Assembly (NCBI GenBank): GCA_039583875.1
Contig: CM077159.1
Span: 107,967,295-108,031,294 of the forward strand
Origin: Platanthera guangdongensis
Taxonomy: Eukaryota; Streptophyta; Magnoliopsida; Asparagales; Orchidaceae
Length of the DNA: 64,000 bases
Reading direction: 5' to 3'
Part shown: piece by piece, positions 55,339 through 64,000 of the stretch
Layout of the letters: every line of letters begins with the position of its first letter
Position numbering within the stretch: the stretch's first letter is position 1
Translations under genes and position numbers: made by a program
Notes under the pieces: generated by a model
What the model was told of the DNA's origin: nothing
Database searches by the model: none
The model's input: the letters and a program-made list of their open reading frames with translations, nothing else

Positions 55339-56042
55339 ACCCTAGCTACGGCCACTTCACAGCCCAAGATGAGAAAATCTTGAAGACTATTTTTCTGGAG
55401 CTGTGAAGAAGAAATCTGGACTTATCTTTCTCAGGACAGAAGGAGAAAGACACAGAGATAATTTCTCTAGTGTCAAATCAATATCAAACTTTATTCTCTC
55501 TATAAGATCCTTTTGGATCTGAGCTGCAAGCATGTGTTATAAAGGCTGAGATTGTAGGATCTGTTATAGATCTGTGGTAGGATTCAAGAGTGAATCTGAG
55601 TGGTAGAATTCAAGGGTGAATCTGAGTTGTAGAATTCTTTGGATCTGAGGTAGGGTTGTCGTCACAACCTGAGTGGTAGGTTCTTTGGCCTGAGGAAGGT
55701 GATCTTCTGATCACTGAGTTGTAGGTCTTTGTGCCGGAGTTGTAAGTCTTGGAGGAGACTGAGTGGTCCTGCAGGACCGTGTTGTAAGCTCTTAGGAGCT
55801 GAGATATTGATAAGTGTCTTGTCTAACACACTGTTAGGAAGGCGGGAGGGACAGTGGATGTACCCATAATCTGGGGAACCTCTATAAATTACTGTGTAAT
55901 CTGGGTGATCTTCTTGAAAGCAAAACTAATCGAATCACAACAGACCCTAAAATAGATAAAGGCCAAAAGAAATTTGAAAGACATAAAAACCTATTCACCC
56001 CCCTTTAGGTGAGTTAGCTACCATTAAACTTAAAGACTTTCA
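55339..56042 (+). repeat. 5' LTR of E2, right part (R/U5)
   Basis: It resumes the E2 LTR after E3 with accctagctacggccacttcac, collinear with 63599 onward in the 3' LTR. It has a run of gatctgag(g/t)tgtaggat-like short repeats (55505-55790), the GGAACCTCTATAAA block (55877 onward) and CTATTCACCCCCCTTTAGG. It ends AAAGACTTTCA. Confidence 0.92.
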
Positions 56043-56044
56043 AG

Positions 56045-56055
56045 TGGTATCAGAG
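56045..56055 (+). other. Primer binding site of E2
   Basis: TGGTATCAGAG lies two bases after the LTR, identical in position and sequence to E1 (6305-6315). About 100 bases of leader follow before the gag ATG. Confidence 0.93.
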
Positions 56056-56157
56056 GAAGGTTACTCATGAAAGACTTAACAGTCTGAGTAGATCTCCAAG
56101 GATAGTAGTCAGAGCATACTTATGGGTTCAGGATAGAACCATAAGGAGCTTGGTTCC

Positions 56158-58549
56158 ATGAAGCTTCCTATCTACAGAAAGGAAGATTTTGGAATTTGGA
56201 TGGAAAGGCTCAGACTCTTCATGGAGGCATCTGACCCAAGAATCTTTATAACAGTCAAAGAGGGACCTTTCATCCCTATGAAGTTCTCTACTCTGGATGC
56301 AAATGTCAAGACACCTAAGGCTTATTCATAAATGACTAAGGATGAGGTCATTCTTGCTACCCTGGACAAGAGGGAACAAAACATTATTGTTAGTGCCATA
56401 GATGACTCCACCTTTCAGAATTTGGTGCACTGCAAGATAGCCAAAGAGATGTGAGACACTTTTGTGGTCTACATGGAGGGCACAGAAGAGGTCAGAGATG
56501 ACAGGAAGTTCATGCTTAATCAAGAGTATGAGGTTTTCAGGCAGTCCAAGGAAGAGAGCATAGCCAGCTGCTATGAAAGATTCTTTAGAATAGTCAATAA
56601 GCTAAGGACCTATGGCCAGGTCTTCAGTAATTATGAGCTTAATGATAAGTTCCTTAGGTCTCTAACTAGAGACTGGGACACCAAAATTTGTGCCATCAGG
56701 GAAGTGGTAAAGCTGGCAGATACTCCACCAACCGTGTTTGGGAAGCTGTTGTCCTATGAAATGCAGCTGACTTCCAGGAAGGAGGAGATGAAAATAGCAA
56801 GTCTCAGGCCAGAGAAAAGCCTGTGGCTTTCAAAGCTAATGCCACAAGAAGAAGCAGGGGAAAGACTCCATCTCCACCAAGGAGGACTGCAAAGTCTGAC
56901 TCAGAAAGTTCAGAGACATGCTCATCAGACTACTACATGTCTGATGAGGAGTTTACTCCCTTCTCCAGGAAGTTTATGAAGCTGATGAAGAGGAACTAGT
57001 GGAGGAGCTGGCCCTCCTCCTCTTCTCATCACAAGGAAGACTACTATAGGGGAAAGAAGAAATTCTCCAAGGAGGACGAGTATGATTCTAAACTTGGTAA
57101 ACATATTTCTACTAAAGTGGTTTGCTATTACTGCAGTAAACCTGGGCAAGTCATTGCTGACTGCCCAGTCAAAAGAAAGGAGGATGGTGAGAAGAAACAC
57201 CACCATAAATAGAGAAAGAAGGAGAAGTCCTTCATGCCAAAGAAGGAAAAGAGCTGGACTGACTCTTCTTCATCAGAATCTGAAGAAGAAGATGCCTACA
57301 TTGGGCTGATGGCAATGTCTAAGGAATTATCCTGCCAGGATCATCCTGGTCCAAAAAAGGTACAATCACTATCCAGTTCTTTTTTAAGTCAGATTATGAG
57401 ACAAGTCCCAATTCTAGTGGTTCTTCATCAAGAGATGAAGATGACTCAGAATCTGAGGAAGATATCATTCAATTGATTGATAAGTATGGTGAATGTCTGT
57501 AGGCATTAAAAAGAAGTAAGTTGTTGGCTAAAAAGCAGGCTCATGAGATTGCATCTCTACAGCTTGCTACTTCCCAGTATTCTGAGTCAACAACCTTGCT
57601 AGAACAGAAAATCAAGGAATTTAGCCAGCTGAAAAATATTACTATCATGCATATAGGCACCATAAAATACAAGGACAGTCTCATTAGAGATCTGGATAAG
57701 AAACTCCAGAGAGAAAAGAGGATTGTGGCTAGTTTCTCTAAGCCCAATTCTGTGTTGCCCATTATTAACTCCTTCTCCTATCAGAGAAACAAGAAGGGTT
57801 TATGTTTCAAGGTAAACACAAGTGCTGCCCCTTTTAAAGGAAAGGGAAAATCTCCAGTTCAGCCACCTATTGCCTTTGAAAGGGTAATACTCCCTTCTAA
57901 CATGTATGACCAGGACTCTATGTATGGTCACTAGAAGAATGAGAATTATTCCTGGAAGAATATAAGTGCACCGTAAAATGGAAGGTGAAGAGGAATGGGG
58001 ATGAGTGACTTCAAGGCAGCCCGTGAAGAAATTCCATTGGCCCATCATGGACCATTTGTCTTTAGTGCTCTAGCCCCCACTCTAAAGAATGGGGTTGCAG
58101 CCAAGTCTCATATCCATACAACAAAAGGTCAGACTAAGGGCCGGTCTTTCAGCAAAGCCTGATTTGGCTATTTTTGATGCTATCAAGAGCATAAAGAAGA
58201 CTACTGTTGATGGCATTCAGAGCAGGACAAATAAGTCTACTGGAAAATTGACCTTCAGCCAGATCCTAGCTGAAAGGAACCTGAGAAAGGCTGTTGTTGT
58301 TCCTTCTGGACAGAGAGCTACTGTCAACACAGCTAGTAGACCAGCTTAGAAAAGAAGATACAACATTCATAAGTGCTGGTGTTATGGCAAAGTGGGTCCC
58401 TATGCCATTTATTGCTGGCATAATCCTAGTGTGGCCAGAGTTAAAGTTAGTCTACCAGTCAGAAAAACTACTGGTGTACATGTTCATTTTCAGATTGACA
58501 TGCACTAAGGACCCTATAAATATTGGGGCCCTAATGTAAAGTAAATATG
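56158..58549 (+). pseudogene. gag: gag of E2
   Basis: ATG at 56158 opens MKLPIYRKEDFGIWMERLRL. The gag core follows (RDDRKFMLNQEYEVF, NDKFLRSLTRDWDTK) with TAA near 56328 and TGA near 56453. Frameshifts follow after about 56850. The first knuckle at 57123-57164 reads CYYCSKPGQVIADC, with Gln for the zinc-binding His. Coiled-coil and Lys-rich segments follow (57521-57760). A second knuckle at 58374-58415 reads CWCYGKVGPYAIYC, with Pro for His. Thus both knuckles have lost the histidine. The length is near 790 codons, typical of the long SIRE gag. Confidence 0.85.
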
Positions 58550-61500
58550 TTTTGCAGGTTAGTCCAAGTGCCCATATCGCTATATAGTACTTGGGCAGTG
58601 GTTATTTCAGGTACATGACTGGAATAAGGTGTAATCTGAAGGAGTATACTCTAGTAAAGGATGGACCCAAAGTTATCTTTGGTGGTTCAGACAGAGGAGT
58701 CATCAGAGGGTAAGGTAATATCACTAATGGCATAGTCACTATCAATAAAGTGGCCTATGTGGAAGGTTTGCAACATAACCTAATAAGCATAAGCCAGATA
58801 TGTGATATAGGATATGTCACCTCATTCCACAAGGATGAGTGCTAGATTAAGAGGTCAAGTGACCAAGAGGTCATCTTGACAGACACTAGGAGTGGGAATG
58901 TATATTGTTTAAATTTTCCATGTTTAGATATAGACTCTCTTGTATACCTAGTTGCATATGAGAAAACCTTATACTGTGTCCATTGGCACTAGAGGCTGGC
59001 TCATCTGAATTATAAAATCATAGGCAAGCTCTTTAGTGAAGAGCTAGTTAAGAATGGTCCTAAGATGAAGTGCTCTAAGGAGGGTATCTGATCTACATGC
59101 CAAAGGGTCAAATAGACCAGACCTCCTTCAAGGTCATTGGGACCAAAGACTCAGTGAGGTTCTTATATCTCCTGCATATGGACTTGTTTGGTACTATATC
59201 GATTCATAGTCTAGGTAGGAAAGTCTACACCCTTGTGGTTGTTGATGACTTTTCCAGATTTGCTTGGGTTTTTCTTATTACGAAGAAGTCTGAAACCCCT
59301 GATGTAATCAAGATATTTGTCAAGAAAATTTAGAATGAATTTGACAATACTGTGGTCAAAATCATAAGTGACCATGTGAATGAATTTCAGTCTGAATGCA
59401 TGACAAGGTTCTGTGAAGAGCAAGGGATTCACCAAGAATTCTCCTCCCCTAGAACTCCCCAGCAAAATGGCATTACTGAGCAAAAGAATAGGAATCTCAT
59501 AGAGGCTGGAAGGACCTTGTTGAGTGACATATCTCTCCCAGAATACTTCTGGGCTGAGGCAATTAATACTGCATGTCATGTTCTTAATAGGGCTTCTACC
59601 ACCAAGAGCCACAAGAAGACTCCCTATGAGATCTTGAAGGGTAGAAAACCAAACCTGAGCTATTTCAGGATTTTTGGTAGTAAGTGTTATGTGTTAAACA
59701 ATGGAAAGTCCTATGTGACTAAGTTTTCTACCGAGTCCTATGAAGGGATTTTTGTTGGGTACAACGGTCATAATAAGGCACGTATGATCTACAACTTGAA
59801 AAATCAAATTATAGAAGAGTTTATTCATGTAGTTTTGATGAGTCTACAATAATTAATAGTGAGTTGCCAAGCTCCTCTTCTAGTCCTACAAGTACTGAAC
59901 TAAGGATGGACAAGCTGACTATCAAGGAGGCTGCTCCATTAGTTTAAGATGGATCCGACAGAATGTGCAATCCATAGGAAGAATAAGGCATACAGGTTGT
60001 GGATGATGATCAACAAAGTGAAGACAATGAAGATCATAAAGCTGAAGCAAGATTGCCTCCAGCAGTCAGGCATCTAAGGGATCATCCAAGACACCAGATC
60101 ATTGGTGATGCCAGACAAGGAGTAGTGACAAGGAGTAAAAGATTGAATACAGCTTTGTATTCTAGTTTCTTGTCACAAGTTGAGCCCAAGAGATTTGAAG
60201 AGGCCAACATATCTTAGTTCTAGATTATAGCTATACAAGAAGAACTGAACCAGTTTAAGTGGTGTAAGGTCTAGAAGCTGGTTCCCAGACCATATGGACA
60301 TAATGTCATTGAAGTCAAGTGGATCTACAGGAACAAACTTGATGAAAATGACATTATAGTTAAGAATAAGGCTAGACTGGTGGCTAAAGGATACAGACAA
60401 GAAGAAGGTATTGATTTTGATCAAAACTTTGCCCTAGTAGCTAGATTGGAAGCCATTAGACTTTTCTTGCTAATGCTGCATCCAAGGATTTAAAGTCCAC
60501 CAGATGGATGTGAAGTCAGCCTTTTTGAATGGTGACTTAAAGGAAGAGGTTTATGTTGAACAACCTCTAGGTTTTGTTGTTTCTAACTCACCTGATTCTA
60601 TTTATAGACTTAGGAGAGCTCTATATGGGATGAAGCAAGCTCCTAAAGCTTGGTATGAGACATAATCTTTGGATCTACTGATGATAACCTTTGCTGGAAG
60701 TTTGCCAAACTTATGCAAGGGAAGTTTGAGATGAGCAGCATGGGTGAGCTCAAGTTCTTCTTGGGCCTCCAAGTGAGACATACTGATGATGACTTTTCCA
60801 TATCCCAGTCCAAGTTCACCAGAGAGTTGATCAAAACGTTTGGTATAAAGAATACCTCCGCCATGAAAACTCTCATGGGATCAAGTATGACTATAGGCAA
60901 AGATGAGACAGGAAAACCTATTGATGAAACTCTGTATAGAGGGAAAATTGACTCCATTTGATACCTTCTACAAGTAGGTCAGACATCATGTATGCTACAT
61001 GTGTTTGTGTTATGTATCAGGCTAACCCTAAAGAATCTCACTACTCTGCTGCTAAGAGAATTTTGAGGTATCTTAAGGGCACACCAGATATTGGCTTATG
61101 GTACCCTAGAAATGGGGATTTTGATCTAACTAGCTATTCAAATGCAGACTTTGCAGGCTGCAAAGAGGACAGGAAAAGCACTTCAGGCACTTGTCAGTTC
61201 TTGGGAGGAAGATTAGTGTCTTGGAGCAGCAAGAAGCAAATATGTGTTGTAATCTTAACTGCAAAATCAGAGTATATTTCTACTGGGAGCTGTTGTGCAC
61301 AGTTATTGTGGATCCATCATCAGCTTCAGGACTATAACCTCCAGATAAGTAGAAGTCCTTTATTTTGTCATTCTACTAGTTCCATCTCAATTGCTAGGAA
61401 TCTTGTCTCACACAGCAGGACTAAGCATTTTGAGATAAGATATTATTTTATTAGAGAGCATGTTGAATGCGAAGATATCAGTCTTGAGTTTGTCCCTACA

Positions 61501-61593
61501 GACAAGCAAGTGGCTGACATCTTCACTAAGTCACTAGATGAAGCAAAGTTCAACACCTTCAAATTTGAGTTGGGTATGTTGAACTTGGTATAG
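58550..61593 (+). pseudogene. pol: pol of E2 (protease to RNase H)
   Basis: The protease site reads YLGSGYFRYMTG: catalytic Asp replaced by Gly (58594-58596) and Cys by Tyr. GAG-pre-integrase has stops. The integrase core (59160-59850) keeps HMDLFGT, SDHVNEF and QQNGITEQKN. RT starts near 60250 ([19 protein letters not shown]). At 60661 about 112 bases are missing relative to E3, including the YVDD active site, which also shifts the frame (AWYET then [10 protein letters not shown] in another frame). RNase H (60958-61593) is open, with SNADFAGCKED (first Asp intact), LTAKSEYISTG, SHSRTKHFEIRYYF and DIFTKSLDEAKFNTF. There is no third ORF after it. Confidence 0.9.
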
Positions 61594-62163
61594 CTTCAGT
61601 TATCTTTCCCTATTTAGTTTGCAGGAATTACTCTTTCTTCCAGGTTATGAAGACCATAAGGGATATCAAGACAGGAGAAGACTACAATTTCTATCAGATA
61701 CTGAAAGAGGATGCTCCTATTGAGGGAGAGTAAGTCCAACACTTGTAGCAACAAATTCTGTTTCCTGTAGAGAAGTTGTAAGCACCTGATTATTTGTAAT
61801 TAGATAGGGGGAGAAGATGTTCAGAGGAAGATAAGGCCAGCACCTCCCTAACTATTCTACAAAAGTCAAAAGGGGAGAAGGATGTGATCAAGGAAATGAT
61901 CAAGGCTATACAGCAAAATAGGGGGAGCAGCAAGTGATGATAATCACCTTGCAGGCACGGACAATGCGTCAAGGAAATGATCAAGGCTATGCAGTAAAAT
62001 AGGGGGAGTAGCAAGTGATGATATCACCTTGCAAGCAAGGAAATTGTGGTAAACTATATCTTATTACCTCTTCCATTATACTGATTATCTACTGCATATG
62101 TTGTGTGTATCATTGACTAAGATTTTTGATGAAATGTTTTGACTTCTTCAAATAGGGGGAGAT
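61594..62163 (+). other. 3' non-coding region of E2 with repeated polypurine tracts
   Basis: Four AATAGGGGGAG-type tracts are present: gatagggggagaag (61803), aaaatagggggagcagc (61915), aaaatagggggagtagc (61997) and the LTR-proximal aaataggggg agat (62150-62163). The middle two are in an imperfect tandem repeat of about 80 bases (near 61888-62046) that also carries caagtgatgataatcacctt. Multiple polypurine tracts are a reported trait of Sireviruses. The extra ORF usual at this place is absent. Confidence 0.85.
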
Positions 62164-62364
62164 TGTTGGGTCCATTGATCCCAATGTACCAGATTTGTAA
62201 GAAGTCAAACAAGTCAATGCTATACACATAGTTGTATTTGATGTATGTTCAAGATCATGCATGCATGTTGCTCTTTGTCACACTGATTGGACAGGTGGCT
62301 CAAGTGACAATTATAGGTGGTCACAAAGAAGTTGGCTGGAAAGTCAGGAATTTGTCTAAGTCCA

Positions 62365-63200
62365 CAGGCGTTGAGTGAAGCAAGCTCACTCAACACCAGT
62401 TGTCGACATTCAATGAAGTCCACAGGCATTGAGCAGAGCAAGCTCACTTAATGCCAGTTGTCAAGGAAGGATGCTGACAAAGACAAAAAATCAGCTAAGT
62501 CCACAGGAGTTGAGTGAAGCCAGTTCACTCAATGCTAGACATCAAAGGAGCTGAGTAAAGATAGGATAGTTAAAGCCCAGCAGGTTGCAGAAAGCAATTC
62601 TGCGACTAAGTCCACAGGCGTTGAGTGAAGGAAATTCACTCAATGCCATATAACAAGAGGCATCGTGTACAACACAGTCTGTCAAATCTTCAGCGGTGGC
62701 AAGAAAAAAATCAACTAAGTCTAGAAGCATCGAGTAAACACAGCTCTTGATGCCTAAAGAAAGAAGCGTTGAGTGAGGTCAACTCACTCAATGCCAGAGA
62801 AGAAAGCATCGTATGATGATAAAGTCAAGAAAAGATAGACAAAAAAACTGTCTAAGTACAAAAGCATTGTGTGATGAAGCTTCACTCAACACTCTCAACG
62901 CCTAGCAAATAAAGAGAGTTGCGGCTAAGTACTAAAGCGTTGAGTGTTGAAGCTTCACTCAATGCTCTCAATGCCTAAGACGCAAAAAGGTTCGGATTAT
63001 TGGCTAAGTCTAGAGGCATTGAGTGAAGCCAGTTCACTCAATGCACTCAACGCCTAAGCAAGGCTGAAGAATTGACTAAGTCCAAAGGCATTGAGTGAAG
63101 CCAGTTCACTCAATGCACTCAAAGCCTAAGCAAGGGTGAAGAATTGGCTAAGTCCATAGGCGTTGAGTGAAGCCAGTTCACTCAACGCACTCAACTCTTG
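62365..63200. repeat. Palindrome array in U3 of E2 3' LTR
   Basis: About eleven GYRTTGAGTGAA...TTCACTCAAYGC hairpins occur, several of the compound type in the right half with the repeated phrase ctaagtccaaaggc before and cctaagcaagg after. Order and spacing match 6768-7610, showing the array was fixed before E2 inserted. Confidence 0.87.
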
Positions 63201-63329
63201 AGTTAGATCTGAGAAATTAGCTAAGTACACAGATGCTGATGTCAATAAAAGTTAACGGAATTCAAACTCATTGTGGGAAAGCTGCAGTACTCCACTGATG
63301 GCATCGGCGGCCAGTTGTATAATATATTC

Positions 63330-63338
63330 TATAAAAGG
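63330..63338 (+). promoter_or_regulatory. TATA box of E2 3' LTR
   Basis: TATAAAAGG within atattctataaaaggaagg lies 130 bases after the palindrome array. The 5' LTR has TGTAAAAGG here, a single T-A-to-T-G type change that would weaken it. Confidence 0.65.
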
Positions 63339-64000
63339 AAGGATATATACCAGCAATTAAAGTTGGGCCCACAGGTCAAGAAAGTTGTTGCACGACAGAA
63401 GATAAAAGGAATGAAATCGGCGGAATCAAATTAACTTTTAGGGCTTTGTCTTTTCAAAAAGCAGAAGAACTTCATCGTCTTCCTCACCATTATTGTTGAG
63501 ATAAGAAGCAGAAGTTCAAATCGATCGACCTGAAAGTTCCTCCTGTTAGCTGTTGTCGTCTTCATCATCAACAGCAAGAAATAAGGAGCAGCAAAGGCTA
63601 AACTTAGATGCTGCCACTTCACAGACCAAGCTGAGCAAATCTTGAAGACTATTTTTTGGAGTTGTGAAGAAGAAATCTGGACTGATCTTTCCCAGGACAG
63701 AAGGAGAAAGACACATAGATAATTTCTCTTACGTCAAATCACCATCAAACCTTATTCTCTCTGTAAGACCCTTTTGGATCTGAGATGTAAGCATGTGTTA
63801 TAAAGGCCGATATTGTAGGATCTGTTATAGATCTGAGGTAGGATTCAAGAGTGAATCTGAGGGTAGGATTCAAGGGTGAATCTGAGTTATAGGATCCTTT
63901 GGATCTGAGGTAGGGCTATCCACCCAGCCTGAGTGGTATGGCCTTTGGCTTGATGTTGGTGATCTTCTGATCACTAAGTTATAGGGCTTTGTGCCCGAGT

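Larger units (their letters stand above)
6565..64000 (+). mobile_element. Element E2, SIRE-like Ty1/copia, hosts E3
   Basis: The element starts with TGTTGGGTCC at 6565 inside the gag of E1 and continues to the window end inside its own 3' LTR. Its parts in order are: 5' LTR (6565-8009 and 55339-56042, split by E3), primer site 56045-56055, gag (56158-58549), pol (58550-61593), a 3' non-coding region with several polypurine tracts, and the 3' LTR from 62164. It lacks the extra ORF that E3 and E4 carry after pol. The length after removing E3 is about 10 kb. The right target duplication is outside the window. Confidence 0.88.
62164..64000 (+). repeat. 3' LTR of E2 (runs off the window)
   Basis: It starts TGTTGGGTCC and is collinear with 6565-8009 and then 55339 onward; about 300 further bases should lie beyond 64000. 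The palindrome array (62365-63200) is in better shape than in the 5' LTR, for example ttgagtgaagccagttcactcaa at about 63163-63185. TATAAAAGG is at 63330-63338. It differs from the 5' LTR by roughly one base in ten by eye. Confidence 0.92.

Overview
This is plant nuclear DNA, probably from a flowering plant with a repeat-rich genome. It consists almost entirely of LTR retrotransposons nested inside one another. I found no host gene, rRNA, tRNA gene or CRISPR array. Evidence for a plant is the set of lineages present: SIRE-type Ty1/copia elements with a long gag and an extra ORF after pol, a chromodomain-bearing Ty3/gypsy (chromovirus), a Tat-like gypsy gag, and primer sites matching plant initiator tRNA-Met. 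The species cannot be told from the sequence.

Layers, oldest outward. O is a decayed minus-strand copia (1-946 and 3095-4283); it is interrupted by S, a solo LTR (947-3089, target duplication ctcta). E1 is a SIRE-like copia inserted in O at 4284; only its 5' LTR, primer site and gag start are inside the window. E2 belongs to the same family as E1 and sits in E1's gag from 6565 past the window end. E3 is another SIRE-like copia (8010-55333, duplication ggcta) inside E2's 5' LTR. E3 itself holds three insertions. T (9802-16045) is a truncated tandem array of a gag-plus-chromodomain chromovirus. E6 (18872-27175, duplication tggtg) is a young minus-strand copia inside E3's integrase. E4 (31241-51907, duplication gatgg) is a SIRE-like copia inside E3's third ORF. 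E5 (33099-40464, duplication ctgac) is a minus-strand gypsy with gag but no pol, inside E4's 5' LTR.

Only E6 has an open Gag-Pol (1319 codons with all catalytic motifs), so it is the one element here that could still be autonomous. E2, E3 and E4 carry stops, frameshifts and lost catalytic residues. LTR pairs compared by eye differ most in E2 and E3 (roughly 10% over the first 150-200 bases), less in E4 and E5 (about 5%), and least in E6 (about 20 differences in 1195). This agrees with the nesting order.

The most interesting signal is architectural. Each of the six LTR families whose promoter can be located carries an array of its own short palindrome in U3, just upstream of the TATA box. The palindrome differs between families. 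In E4 the same dyad also lies inside gag coding sequence and in front of the third ORF.
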